64,000 nucleotides of DNA from an uncultured Faecalibacterium sp. (GTDB lineage: Bacteria; Bacillota; Clostridia; Oscillospirales; Ruminococcaceae): positions 1 through 64,000 of the forward strand of contig CAKSZE010000001.1 of the NCBI GenBank assembly GCA_934525325.1, in the 5' to 3' direction. The notes beneath the pieces were generated by a model. That model was given only the letters and a program-made list of their open reading frames with translations. It was not told the DNA's origin and made no database searches. This document shows positions 1 to 8,525 of this stretch, one piece after another; the stretch's first letter is position 1; every line of letters starts with the position of its first letter. The translations under genes were made by a program, and so were the position numbers.

Positions 1-255
1 TACTGCAACGATGCCGTCTATGACCTGCTGAACAGCATCCCCATGGACGAGCTGGCCGACCTGATGATCGTCTCCCATGTGGAGCTGGTCAAGGGCGAGG
101 GCGGCGCTGCCAGCGCTGTCGAGGGCTTGGGCGTTGCAGCTGCACACGCCACCGGCGACAAGTGCGAGCGCTGCTGGAAGTACTCTGCTTCCATCGGCAG
201 CCACCCCGCACACCCCACCCTGTGCGCACGCTGCGCCAGCGTTGTGGAAGCATAA
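1..255 (+). CDS. ileS: Isoleucyl-tRNA synthetase, C-terminal end (partial)
   Basis: The frame is open from the first base and stops at 253-255, so only the last 84 residues are present. They end in a zinc-binding module, CERCWKYS followed about 18 residues later by CARC, two CxxC pairs as found at the C-terminus of bacterial-type isoleucyl-tRNA synthetases, where zinc is needed for aminoacylation. The next gene is lspA, a very common neighbour of ileS. The catalytic core lies outside the window, so the assignment rests on the zinc module and context. Confidence 0.85.
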   Translation, partial: YCNDAVYDLLNSIPMDELADLMIVSHVELVKGEGGAASAVEGLGVAAAHATGDKCERCWKYSASIGSHPAHPTLCARCASVVEA

Positions 256-292
256 GCGTCCCGCATCAATACAAATCTGTTTTGTAAAAGGG

Positions 293-326
293 CGGCGCTC
301 CCTTGACCGGGGAGCGCCGTTTTTTA
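293..326 (+). terminator. Intrinsic terminator after ileS
   Basis: A 10-bp GC-rich stem (CGGCGCTCCC pairing with GGGAGCGCCG) with a 7-base loop is followed directly by seven T. It ends about 20 bases before the lspA start, so lspA may depend on readthrough or on a promoter I cannot see. Confidence 0.85.
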
Positions 327-346
327 TAACAGAAACGAGGTAGCCA

Positions 347-826
347 ATGGCATTTATTCTCTTTAATCTGGCGGCTGTGGCTGCGCTTATCGGCATCGAC
401 CAGCTGATCAAGCTGTGGGCGGTGCAGGCGTTGCAGCCGGTAGGCGCTATGCCGTTCATCCCCCATGTAGTGGAGCTGCGGTTCGTGCTCAATCAGGGCA
501 TGGCTTTCAGCTTGCTAAGCGGCAAGCAGCTGTTCCTTATCATCGCCACAAGCGCGGCGCTGCTGGCGGTAGCCTACGGCCTGTTTTTCCGCAGCCGCGG
601 CAAACGCTTGCAGCAGGCAGCGCTGGTGCTGGTGCTGGGCGGCGGCATCGGCAACCTGATCGACCGCGTGCTCAACGGCGAGGTGGTGGACTACATCAAC
701 CTGCTGTTCATGCGGTTTGCCGTGTTCAATTTTGCGGATATCTGCGTTTGCGTGGGCGTGGCACTGTGGGTGCTGGTGATCTTTCTGGACGAAATCCACG
801 CCGATGATGCCGCCAAGGAGCAGTAA
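347..826 (+). CDS. lspA: Lipoprotein signal peptidase (signal peptidase II)
   Basis: Membrane aspartyl protease that removes the signal peptide of diacylglyceryl-modified prolipoproteins. The 159 residues hold four hydrophobic segments and both family motifs: GNLIDR with catalytic Asp106, and FNFAD with catalytic Asp131. The length matches the family (about 150-170). ATG 347 is preceded by AACGAGG at a suitable distance. It lies between ileS and a pseudouridine synthase of the RluD group, the standard order in Firmicutes, and its stop is 3 bases before the next start. Confidence 0.95.
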   Translation: MAFILFNLAAVAALIGIDQLIKLWAVQALQPVGAMPFIPHVVELRFVLNQGMAFSLLSGKQLFLIIATSAALLAVAYGLFFRSRGKRLQQAALVLVLGGGIGNLIDRVLNGEVVDYINLLFMRFAVFNFADICVCVGVALWVLVIFLDEIHADDAAKEQ

Positions 827-829
827 ACA

Positions 830-1762
830 ATGGAACAGCGTGAATTTATCGTAGAGCAGGAGACTGCCGGGCAGCGCATCGATCGCTTTCTCAGCGGCGA
901 GGACACCGGCCTGTCCCGCTCGGCGCTGCAAGCGCTGGTGGCCGAGGGGCATGTGCAGTGCAACGGTAAAACCGTTGCCAAAAGCCTGAAGCTCAAGGCA
1001 GGGGACACCGTGCTGCTGGAGATCCCGGACGCAAAGCCCATTGAAGCTGTGCCGCAGGATATCCCGCTGGACATCGTCTACGAGGACGCCCATCTGCTGG
1101 TGGTCAACAAGCCCAAGGGCATGGTGGTGCACCCCGCACCCGGCAACCCGGACGGCACGCTGGTCAACGCCCTGCTGTGGCACTGCAAGGGCAGTCTTTC
1201 CGGCATTGGCGGCGAGATCCGCCCCGGCATCGTCCACCGCATCGATAAGGACACCAGCGGTCTGCTGGTGGTGGCAAAGGACGACGCCACCCACATCGGC
1301 CTTTCCCAGCAGATGGCGGTGCACAGCGTGGAGCGCGCCTACCAGACAGTGGTCTACGGCGGCTTTGCGCAGGACGAGGGCTTTGTGGAAGCAAACCTTG
1401 GCCGCAGCAAGACCGACCGCAAAAAAATGGCGGTCTACCCGGCCAGTGAGCCTCACACCAAGTACGCCTATACCGGCTATAAGGTGCTGGATCGGCTGGG
1501 CGAGTTCACCCTGTTGGAATGCCGCCTGAAAACCGGCCGCACCCATCAGATCCGCGTACACATGGCCTCCATCCACCACCCGGTGGCAGGGGACCCGGTG
1601 TACGGCCCCCACAACTGCATCACCAGCCTGCACGGCCAGTGCCTGCACGCCAAAACGCTGGGCTTTATCCACCCCATCACCGGGGAGCAGCTGCGGTTCG
1701 ATTCCGAGCTGCCGGACTACTTTACCCATTTTCTCGCAACTCTCAGGAGGAAAAACACATGA
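830..1762 (+). CDS. RluA/RluD-family pseudouridine synthase
   Basis: Converts uridine to pseudouridine in RNA, most likely 23S rRNA. The 310-residue protein has an N-terminal S4-like RNA-binding domain (about residues 15-75) and a catalytic domain with the motif HRIDKDTSG, in which Asp139 is the expected nucleophile. A later KTGRTHQIRVH motif (near residue 238) is also typical. It follows lspA by 3 bases and overlaps the next start by 4 (ATGA), so the three genes are probably co-translated. The exact target uridine cannot be told from sequence; RluD is the closest-looking subgroup. Confidence 0.92.
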   Translation: MEQREFIVEQETAGQRIDRFLSGEDTGLSRSALQALVAEGHVQCNGKTVAKSLKLKAGDTVLLEIPDAKPIEAVPQDIPLDIVYEDAHLLVVNKPKGMVVHPAPGNPDGTLVNALLWHCKGSLSGIGGEIRPGIVHRIDKDTSGLLVVAKDDATHIGLSQQMAVHSVERAYQTVVYGGFAQDEGFVEANLGRSKTDRKKMAVYPASEPHTKYAYTGYKVLDRLGEFTLLECRLKTGRTHQIRVHMASIHHPVAGDPVYGPHNCITSLHGQCLHAKTLGFIHPITGEQLRFDSELPDYFTHFLATLRRKNT

Positions 1763-2586
1763 ACGATTCTCTGGCATCCACTCTGGTGCTCTGTGATCTG
1801 GATAACCTGCTGCTGGGCGAGGATGGCAATCTGACCCAGGTGGTGCGGGATGTTTTGCAGCTGTTCAGCAGCCGCGGCGGCAGACTTACTGTTTTCTCGC
1901 AGCGCTCTCCGCGTGCGGTGCGCTCCATTCTGGGCAGCGTGCGTCTGGCTGCGCCTGCGCTGGTGTGCGGCGGCACCATGGCCTACCACTATGCCGACGG
2001 CAACCGGGTGCCCCTGTGCAGCTTTGCTCAGCAGCAGGAGCTTTTCATCTGCCTGCCGGATACCCCCGGCGTGGGTGTTGCCGTGCAGATGCAGGACGGC
2101 ACCACCCGAGTACTGCGCATGAGCAACGCATTGGAGCGCCATCTGCGGAAGGAGTGGACCCCGTATCTGCTGGCGAACGCCGCCGATATCCACCCCGAGC
2201 AGGTGCTGCGGGTGCTGCTGTATCAGGACAGCAAGTCTGTGCCCCTGATCTCGCTGGCAGAAAAGGCCATCGGGGATCGTGTTGCCCTGCTGGGCGAGCG
2301 CATCGCCCCGGACACCCTTGTCCTCACCCCGAAGCGTATCTCCGGCCGGGAAATGCTGGACACCGTTTGCACCATGGCGCAGGTGGGTGCGGAGCAGGTT
2401 CTGGCGCTGGCGGGCGGTCAGCCCATGCTGGAGCTGGTGCAGACCGTAGAGCACAGCGCAGTGGCAGCCGATGCCCCGGCAGAGCTGCGCCTTGCCGCTG
2501 AGCAGATCACTTTGACGGATGCCGCCGGTGGTGCTGCCGTGGAGGTTTTGTACCGCATGGTGCGTGCTGCTGAAAAATCCGTGTAA
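1759..2586 (+). CDS. HAD-superfamily (Cof-like) protein with degenerate active site
   Basis: 275 residues with the overall layout of Cof-type HAD hydrolases: motif I near residues 13-16 (CDLDN) and a C-terminal region that aligns with the KGxAL...GDxxND segment. The start ATG 1759 overlaps the previous stop and has AGGAGG upstream at 1745-1750. Motif I keeps both aspartates but lacks the usual GT after DLD, and the motif IV region reads LALAGGQPMLELV, with no GD or ND. A normal HAD phosphatase needs those acids for magnesium, so catalysis is doubtful. It could be a sensor or a divergent enzyme; the substrate is unknown. Confidence 0.7.
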   Translation: MNDSLASTLVLCDLDNLLLGEDGNLTQVVRDVLQLFSSRGGRLTVFSQRSPRAVRSILGSVRLAAPALVCGGTMAYHYADGNRVPLCSFAQQQELFICLPDTPGVGVAVQMQDGTTRVLRMSNALERHLRKEWTPYLLANAADIHPEQVLRVLLYQDSKSVPLISLAEKAIGDRVALLGERIAPDTLVLTPKRISGREMLDTVCTMAQVGAEQVLALAGGQPMLELVQTVEHSAVAADAPAELRLAAEQITLTDAAGGAAVEVLYRMVRAAEKSV

Positions 2587-2595
2587 AATTTGTGC

Positions 2596-2634
2596 AAAGC
2601 CCTCTGCTATTTTCCCGCAGAGGGCTTTCTTTTT
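2596..2634 (+). terminator. Intrinsic terminator after the HAD gene
   Basis: A 12-bp stem (AAAGCCCTCTGC with GCAGAGGGCTTT) and a 9-base loop precede a T-rich tail. It closes the lspA operon. Confidence 0.88.
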
Positions 2635-2668
2635 AGTAAAAAATCAGGTAGAATGGGAGAAGAAACCT

Positions 2669-3013
2669 ATGCAAAACAAAAAGCGCCGCGAAAGGCTGTT
2701 CCTGCTGCTGTGCCTTGCCGCCGCAGGGGTCTGTGCTGTGCTGGCGTTCCGGTTCGCAGTGCCGCTGCAGGCGCAAACGCCGCAGACACTGCCGGACACA
2801 AAGGAACTGGCGGCGTATACGCAGGTGGAACTGAACACAGCCGATGCAGACGCTTTGTGCACCCTGCCCGGTGTCGGCCCCCGCAATGCACAGGCCATTC
2901 TGGACTACCGGGCGCAGTACGGCCCGTTTGCACAGGTGGAGGATGCCGCGCAGGTGCCGGGCATTACCCAGGCAATGGTGGATTCATGGGCAGGGCAGGC
3001 GTATGTCCGCTGA
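2669..3013 (+). CDS. ComEA-like helix-hairpin-helix protein
   Basis: A 114-residue protein with a basic N-terminus, one hydrophobic segment (about residues 9-28) that would anchor it in the membrane, a short linker and a C-terminal helix-hairpin-helix domain: VELNTADADAL, LPGVGPRNAQAILDYR and a second hairpin near VPGI. This is the layout of ComEA, the membrane DNA receptor for transformation, but short and without a visible comEC next to it. ATG 2669 was chosen because it starts just before the basic and hydrophobic segment and has GGGAGA upstream. Role in DNA uptake is inference. Confidence 0.75.
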   Translation: MQNKKRRERLFLLLCLAAAGVCAVLAFRFAVPLQAQTPQTLPDTKELAAYTQVELNTADADALCTLPGVGPRNAQAILDYRAQYGPFAQVEDAAQVPGITQAMVDSWAGQAYVR

Positions 3014-3070
3014 AAAGGGCGCAGCCCGCGTTCTGCCTTGGTCAAAGAGGAAATACGGAGATTTATTGTT

Positions 3071-5464
3071 ATGAGTGACGAATCGATCTTTATCAACCGC
3101 GAACTGAGCTGGCTGGATTTCAACCGCCGCGTTCTGGCGCTGGGCAAGGACAAAAACGTCCCGCTGGGCGAGCGGACCAAGTTTCTGGCAATTTACGGCT
3201 CCAATCTGGACGAGTTTTTCATGGTGCGCGTAGGCTCTTTGCAGGAGCGCGCAAACCTTGAGCAGAGCAAGACCAAAAAGGAAAAGCGGGAAAACAAGAC
3301 CAACATGACCGCCGCTGAACAGCTGGCCGCCATTATGCCCAAAACGGCGCAGCTCCAGGAGGAATGCGACAAATTCTACGCAAAGGCGCTGGAAAATCTG
3401 GTGGAGAATGGCTACCATAAGGTGGATTTCGACCACCTGACCAAGGAGGAAGAGCATCTCTGGAAAAAATACTTCCAGTCCGAGCTGTTCCCCATCCTCA
3501 GCCCGCAGATCGTGGATAACCGCCACCCGTTCCCGTTTTTGCGCAATAAGGAAATCTACCTTGGCGTTCTGCTCAAGGAAAAGCACACCCAAGAGCAGAG
3601 CCTTGGCATCGTGCCCATCTCCAGCCAGATGGAGCGGATGCACTTCATCAAAAAGGACGGCGCTGTGCAGTTTGCCCTCACCGAGGAGCTGGTGCTGCAC
3701 TATGCGTCCAGCATCTTCGGCAAGGATTCCATTCAGGAAAAATGCCTGTTCCGGGTCACCCGCAACGCGGATATCGATGTAAAAGAGGGCATGATGGATC
3801 ACGATATCGACTATCGTGAGATCATGACCGAACTGCTCAAACGCCGCCGCAAGCTGGCCGCTGTCCGTTTGCAGATCACTCCCGCCCCCGCACCGGAGGT
3901 GGAGCGGCTGCTGTGCAGCCGTCTGGAACTGACCCGCAAGCGGGTGTTCCTGCAAAAGAGCCCGCTGGACCTGAGCTTCTTCTTTAAGCTTTCCGGCCGC
4001 ATGGAGGCCGAGGGTCACCCGGCATTGTTCTACACCCCCGCGCGCCCCATGCTGCCGCCGCCGGACTATGATCTGGCTGCCGAGGTGCAGAAACATGACG
4101 TGCTGCTCAGCTACCCGTACCAGTCCATCCGTCCCTTTATCACCATGCTCAAAAAGGCTGCACAGGACCCGGACGTCATCTCCATCAAGATGACCCTCTA
4201 CCGCATGGCGCGGGAGTCCCAGATCGTGCAGGCGCTGATGGAAGCCGCCGAAAACGGCAAGGAAGTGGTGGCACTGGTGGAGCTGCGCGCCCGCTTTGAC
4301 GAGCAGAACAACATCGACTGGTCCAAGCAGCTGGAAAGCGCCGGCTGCACCGTCATCTACGGCTTCGAGGATTATAAGGTGCACTCCAAGCTGACCCTCA
4401 TCACCCGCAAGGGCGCAGAGGGCTACTCCTACATCACCCAGATCGGCACCGGAAACTACAACGAAAAAACCAGCGAACTGTATACCGATTATTCCTTCAT
4501 CACCGCAGACGAGCGCATCGGCGAGGAAGCCTCCAAGGTGTTCCGCAATCTGGCCGTGCAGCAGCTTACCGAGGAAAGCGACAAGATGCTGGTAGCCCCG
4601 CTGCGCTTCAAGAGCGTGCTGCTGGACGAGATGGATCACGTCATCGCTGCCGCCCGCATGGGTCGTCCGGCTTCCATGATCCTGAAAAACAACTCCATCA
4701 GTGACCGGGATATCATCCTGAAATTGCAGGAAGCCAGCTGCGCCGGAGTGCGCATTGATATGATCGTGCGCGGTATCTGCTGTGTGCGTGCAGAGGTGCC
4801 CGGCAAGACCGAGAACCTCCACATCCGCAGTCTGGTGGGACGCTATCTGGAGCATGGCCGCATTTACAGCTTCTTCGATGGCACCCACACCCGCATCTAT
4901 ATTGCCTCCGGCGACTTCCTCACCCGCAATACCGAGTGCCGTGTGGAGGTGGGCGTGCGGGTGGAGGATCCTGTTCTGGTGCAAAAACTTACCGATATCC
5001 TTCAGCTGCAGCTGCGGGATAACGTCAACGCCCGGGTCATGGATGCCAACGGCAGCTACCAGAAGGTGAAGCCCGCCGAGGGTGAACCGCTGGTCAACGG
5101 CCAGATGGGGATGTACGAGCTGTTGCGCAACGACTGGCAGCGCCCCGAGCCGTGGAAGTGTACCACCCCCGCCCCGGAAACGGAAAAACCGGCGGCAGTC
5201 TGTCAGGAAGTTACCGTGGAACAGCTCAAACAGGAGCTGCCCCATGTGTTCCAGCCCGCACCGGAAAAGGCGGAGGATGCCGCCCCGGCGGCACAGCAGC
5301 CCGACCACTACGAGGCGTTGGAGCAGATGCTGAACAATAAGCCCCACGCTGCGCAGCCCGCGCCGAAAACGCCCGCTGCACCCCGCCCGGCTGCAAAGCC
5401 TGCTGTCACCGCGCCCAAGAAAAAGAGCCTGCTGGAGCGTATCGGGAGCTTTTTCCGGCGCTGA
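3071..5464 (+). CDS. ppk: Polyphosphate kinase (PPK1) with C-terminal extension
   Basis: Transfers the terminal phosphate of ATP to polyphosphate, reversibly. The first ~690 residues are a normal PPK1: N-domain (INRELSWLDFN near residue 6), head domain, and two phospholipase-D-like C domains containing the histidine sites KVHSKLTLI (near residue 438, the usual phosphohistidine) and HTRIYIASGD. The remaining ~100 residues are rich in Ala and Pro and end in a basic, amphipathic-looking segment (KKKSLLERIGSFFRR); this tail is not part of the common family. ATG 3071 has CGGAG 10 bases upstream. It has its own terminator and no ppx neighbour. Confidence 0.93.
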   Translation: MSDESIFINRELSWLDFNRRVLALGKDKNVPLGERTKFLAIYGSNLDEFFMVRVGSLQERANLEQSKTKKEKRENKTNMTAAEQLAAIMPKTAQLQEECDKFYAKALENLVENGYHKVDFDHLTKEEEHLWKKYFQSELFPILSPQIVDNRHPFPFLRNKEIYLGVLLKEKHTQEQSLGIVPISSQMERMHFIKKDGAVQFALTEELVLHYASSIFGKDSIQEKCLFRVTRNADIDVKEGMMDHDIDYREIMTELLKRRRKLAAVRLQITPAPAPEVERLLCSRLELTRKRVFLQKSPLDLSFFFKLSGRMEAEGHPALFYTPARPMLPPPDYDLAAEVQKHDVLLSYPYQSIRPFITMLKKAAQDPDVISIKMTLYRMARESQIVQALMEAAENGKEVVALVELRARFDEQNNIDWSKQLESAGCTVIYGFEDYKVHSKLTLITRKGAEGYSYITQIGTGNYNEKTSELYTDYSFITADERIGEEASKVFRNLAVQQLTEESDKMLVAPLRFKSVLLDEMDHVIAAARMGRPASMILKNNSISDRDIILKLQEASCAGVRIDMIVRGICCVRAEVPGKTENLHIRSLVGRYLEHGRIYSFFDGTHTRIYIASGDFLTRNTECRVEVGVRVEDPVLVQKLTDILQLQLRDNVNARVMDANGSYQKVKPAEGEPLVNGQMGMYELLRNDWQRPEPWKCTTPAPETEKPAAVCQEVTVEQLKQELPHVFQPAPEKAEDAAPAAQQPDHYEALEQMLNNKPHAAQPAPKTPAAPRPAAKPAVTAPKKKSLLERIGSFFRR

Positions 5465-5490
5465 GCTGTAAAATTATGTGAACCAAAACC

Positions 5491-5532
5491 AGAGCTGCTG
5501 CACAGAAATTTGTGCGGCGGCTCTGCTTTTTT
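5491..5532 (+). terminator. Intrinsic terminator after ppk
   Basis: A 14-bp stem with two G-T wobbles (AGAGCTGCTGCACA with TGTGCGGCGGCTCT) is followed by GCTTTTTT. Confidence 0.85.
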
Positions 5533-5591
5533 GTTTGTGTTCTCCTGTCTGCCGCTTGTGCATACACTTTTCAGGATAGGAGGGCGGGCGT

Positions 5592-6122
5592 ATGCGGGCA
5601 AAACGGAGCGGACAGGCAGCAAAGCTGCGCAGACGGCGGTGGGGCATCATGGCGCTTGTGCTGGCGGGGCTGGCACTCTGCCTGCTGGCAGCTTTGCCGG
5701 TACAGGCTGCACGAAACACGAAAAAGTACTGCTTTCCGCTGGATACCACGGCGTGGCGCATCTCGGATGCCTACGGTGCGCGGACAGACCCCTTTACCGG
5801 AAAATCTGCATTTCATCAGGGAATCGACCTTGCCTGTGCGGCGGGCACGGCAGTGCGGGCGGTGCAGGATGGCGTTGTGACCGCTGCGGCATACAGCCAA
5901 AGCTACGGCAACCATCTGCGCATTTTACACCCGGATGGCTGCGAGACCCGCTATGCGCATCTGCAATACCTCTATGTCCGCCCAGGAGAGGTGGTGCAGG
6001 CCGGGCAGACACTGGGCACGGTAGGGCAGACAGGCCGCGCTACCGGTGCGCACCTGCATCTGGAACTGTGGCAGCAGGGCACTGCCTGCGACCCTGCCGC
6101 CCTGCTGGAGAATGCCTCATGA
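5592..6122 (+). CDS. M23-family (LytM-type) peptidase, SpoIVFA-like position
   Basis: 176 residues: a very basic N-terminus, one membrane segment (about residues 18-38), then an M23 domain with HQGIDL (His and Asp zinc ligands) and GAHLHLEL (HxH ligand pair). All usual metal ligands are present, so it may be an active endopeptidase cutting peptidoglycan bridges outside the membrane. AGGAGGG lies just upstream of ATG 5592. It overlaps by 4 bases with an M50 protease gene. This M23-M50 pair has the same arrangement as spoIVFA-spoIVFB, where the SpoIVFA partner holds the intramembrane protease inactive; whether that applies here is inference. Confidence 0.85.
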   Translation: MRAKRSGQAAKLRRRRWGIMALVLAGLALCLLAALPVQAARNTKKYCFPLDTTAWRISDAYGARTDPFTGKSAFHQGIDLACAAGTAVRAVQDGVVTAAAYSQSYGNHLRILHPDGCETRYAHLQYLYVRPGEVVQAGQTLGTVGQTGRATGAHLHLELWQQGTACDPAALLENAS

Positions 6123-6628
6123 ACCGGGTGCGGGTGGGAAAGCTTGTATTCCGGGACCCGGTGCTGCTGTGCGGCGTGGTATATCTGCTGCTCTACTTTG
6201 ATGCCAGCGGCTTTCTGCGGCTGGGGCTGCTGGCGGCTGTTTTGCACGAGTTGGGGCACATCCTCGTCTACTGCATCCAGCAAAGGCATCTGCCGGTCAT
6301 TGAGGTGACCATGACCGGTTTTTGTATGCGTACGGCAGGGGAGAGGTTCTCCCCGCGCCAGCGGCTCGTGCTTGCCGCCGCCGGGCCTGCGGTCAATTTT
6401 GCCCTTGCCGGGGTATGGGCAGCGCGTCTTGCGCAGACCGCCACCATCCGCGGCAGCGCGTTCTGGGCGGCGAATCTGCTGACCGGGCTGTTCAATCTGC
6501 TGCCGGTGCCGCCGCTGGACGGTGCACAGATGGCGGCGTGCATTGGGATGCTCTTGCAGCAAAAATGCGGAATATGCACCCAAACGGCGCGAAACGATTG
6601 CAAAACCGGCACATTTGGGGTAAAATAA
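6119..6628 (+). CDS. M50-family intramembrane metalloprotease, SpoIVFB-like
   Basis: 169 residues with several membrane segments. HELGH near residue 43 is the HExxH zinc site and NLLPVPPLDG near residue 128 supplies the third ligand (Asp), the two marks of site-2 proteases. It starts at ATG 6119 inside the stop of the M23 gene (ATGA), which points to a functional pair. In sporulating Clostridia and Bacilli, SpoIVFB cuts pro-sigma-K. The next two genes (radical SAM pair) are also frequent neighbours of spoIVFB in Clostridia, from my knowledge of such loci. No sigma-K gene is visible, so the substrate is unknown. Confidence 0.85.
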   Translation: MNRVRVGKLVFRDPVLLCGVVYLLLYFDASGFLRLGLLAAVLHELGHILVYCIQQRHLPVIEVTMTGFCMRTAGERFSPRQRLVLAAAGPAVNFALAGVWAARLAQTATIRGSAFWAANLLTGLFNLLPVPPLDGAQMAACIGMLLQQKCGICTQTARNDCKTGTFGVK

Positions 6629-6665
6629 AAAGAACGCAAAAAACGGATTGTTTATGGAGGACCCG

Positions 6666-8525
6666 ATGTTTGATCCCAAACTGAAAGAAGCGCTGGGACG
6701 GGTGCAGAAGCCCGGCCGCTATACCGGCGGCGAGCCCGGCAGTATCTATAAAGAAAAGGATAAGGTGGATGTGCGCTTTGCCTTCTGCTTCCCGGATACC
6801 TACGAGGTGGGAATGTCCTTTCTGGGCGAAAAGATCCTATACGAGCTGCTCAACAGCCATGAGAACTGGTGGTGCGAGCGCGCCTTTATGCCTTGGCTGG
6901 ATATGAAGGCAGAGATGGAGCGCCTGCAGCTGCCGCTGTACACCATGGAAAGCAAAGACCCCCTTACGGCCTTTGACGCCGTGGGCTTTACCTTGCAGTA
7001 CGAGCTTTCCTACACCAATATCCTTGCTATGCTGGACTTGGCGGGTATCCCGTTCTACTCCAAAGACCGCGATGACCGCTGGCCGCTGATCGTAGCGGGC
7101 GGCCCCTGCGCCTGCAACGCGGAGCCCATTGCGGATTTCTTTGACGTCATCCAGCTGGGTGAGGGCGAAAACCAGCTGCCCGCCATCTGCGCCGAGATCG
7201 AAAAGGCAAAAAAAGAGGGCATCTCCAAAAAGCAGCTGCTGCTCAACATTGCAAAGATCCCGGGCGTGTACATCCCGGCCTTCTACGATGTCACCTACCA
7301 CGAGGATGGCCGGGTCAAGGCCATCACCCCCAACGAGCCGGGCATTCCGGCACGCATCACCAAGGCCATCATCAAGGATCTGAACCAGTTCGCCCCGCCC
7401 ACAAACTTTGTGGTGCCCATGGTGGGTGCCATTCAGGATCGCGCCAGCATCGAGGTGCTGCGCGGCTGTGTGCGCGGCTGCCGGTTCTGTCAGGCGGGCT
7501 TCTTGTATCGCCCCATGCGCCAGCGCGATGCCAGCCTGCTGAACAAGGCGGCGCAGGATCTGTGCGCCAACACCGGCTACGAGGAGCTGAGCCTTTCCAG
7601 CCTTTCCACCTCTGACCATGGTCAGCTGGAAGAGCTGCTGGATGATCTGAACGAGTGGGCACCCAAGGAGCACGTCAGCCTGTCGCTGCCCTCCCTGCGT
7701 GTGGACAACTTCTCCCAGAGCCTCATCGAAAAAACCACCAAGGTGCGCAAGAGCGGCCTGACCTTTGCTGCCGAAGCCGGTACCCAGCGTTTGCGCAACG
7801 TCATCAACAAAAACGTCACTTGGGACGAGATCGAAAAGACCTGTACCATCGCCTTCAATGCGGGCTACACCTCGGTCAAGCTCTACTTCATGATGGGTCT
7901 GCCCACCGAGACCATGGAGGATATCGAAGGCATTGCCGAAACCGCCCAGAAGGTGGTAGACCTCTACTACAAGAACACGAACCACGCCAAGGGACGCGGC
8001 GTGCAGGTGACCATCAGCTGCGCCTGCTTTGTGCCCAAGCCCCACACCCCCTTCCAGTTCGTGCCCATGGATACCGCCGAGACCCTGCAGGCCAAGCAGA
8101 AGCACCTGCTGGAAAGCGTGCACAGCCGCAAGATCAAGGTGAACTACCACGACAGCACCACCAGTTTTCTTGAGGGCGTGTTCGCCAAGGGCGACCGCCG
8201 CCTTGCCCCGGTCATTGTGGAGGCATATAAGCGCGGCTGCTACTTTGACGGCTGGGAGGAGTGCTTCAAGTACGATACCTGGATGCAGACCTTTGCAGAC
8301 CTCGGCATCGATCCCGCATTCTACTGCCAGCGCCCCATCGCGCTGGACGAGGTGACCCCGTGGTCGCATATGGACTACGGCATCACCCACGAGTATCTGG
8401 TGCGGGAGTACAACAAGGCTCTGGCCGCCCAGACCACCCCGCCCTGCAACCGTGCCTGCAACGCCTGCGGTGCCAACCATCTGTTAGGAGGTCCCTGCTT
8501 TGATTACAGTCAGAATCTCGTTTGA
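6666..8525 (+). CDS. Radical SAM protein of the TIGR03960 family
   Basis: 619 residues. A B12-binding-like N-terminal half is followed by the radical SAM motif CVRGCRFCQ (CxxxCxxC, about residues 268-275), and the C-terminus carries another cysteine group, CNRACNACG, likely for an extra cluster. The family is widespread in Firmicutes and acts on an unknown substrate; its constant partner is the next gene. ATG 6666 is preferred over upstream ATG 6654 because GGAGG at 6656-6660 sits 5 bases before it and family members usually begin with MFDP-like sequence. Its end overlaps the next gene by 26 bases. Confidence 0.88.
   Translation: MFDPKLKEALGRVQKPGRYTGGEPGSIYKEKDKVDVRFAFCFPDTYEVGMSFLGEKILYELLNSHENWWCERAFMPWLDMKAEMERLQLPLYTMESKDPLTAFDAVGFTLQYELSYTNILAMLDLAGIPFYSKDRDDRWPLIVAGGPCACNAEPIADFFDVIQLGEGENQLPAICAEIEKAKKEGISKKQLLLNIAKIPGVYIPAFYDVTYHEDGRVKAITPNEPGIPARITKAIIKDLNQFAPPTNFVVPMVGAIQDRASIEVLRGCVRGCRFCQAGFLYRPMRQRDASLLNKAAQDLCANTGYEELSLSSLSTSDHGQLEELLDDLNEWAPKEHVSLSLPSLRVDNFSQSLIEKTTKVRKSGLTFAAEAGTQRLRNVINKNVTWDEIEKTCTIAFNAGYTSVKLYFMMGLPTETMEDIEGIAETAQKVVDLYYKNTNHAKGRGVQVTISCACFVPKPHTPFQFVPMDTAETLQAKQKHLLESVHSRKIKVNYHDSTTSFLEGVFAKGDRRLAPVIVEAYKRGCYFDGWEECFKYDTWMQTFADLGIDPAFYCQRPIALDEVTPWSHMDYGITHEYLVREYNKALAAQTTPPCNRACNACGANHLLGGPCFDYSQNLV

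Noticed and set aside
2984-5347. A minus-strand open frame of 787 codons opposite ppk
   Set aside because: Composition is that of an antisense shadow and no family features are seen; ppk on the other strand is certain.
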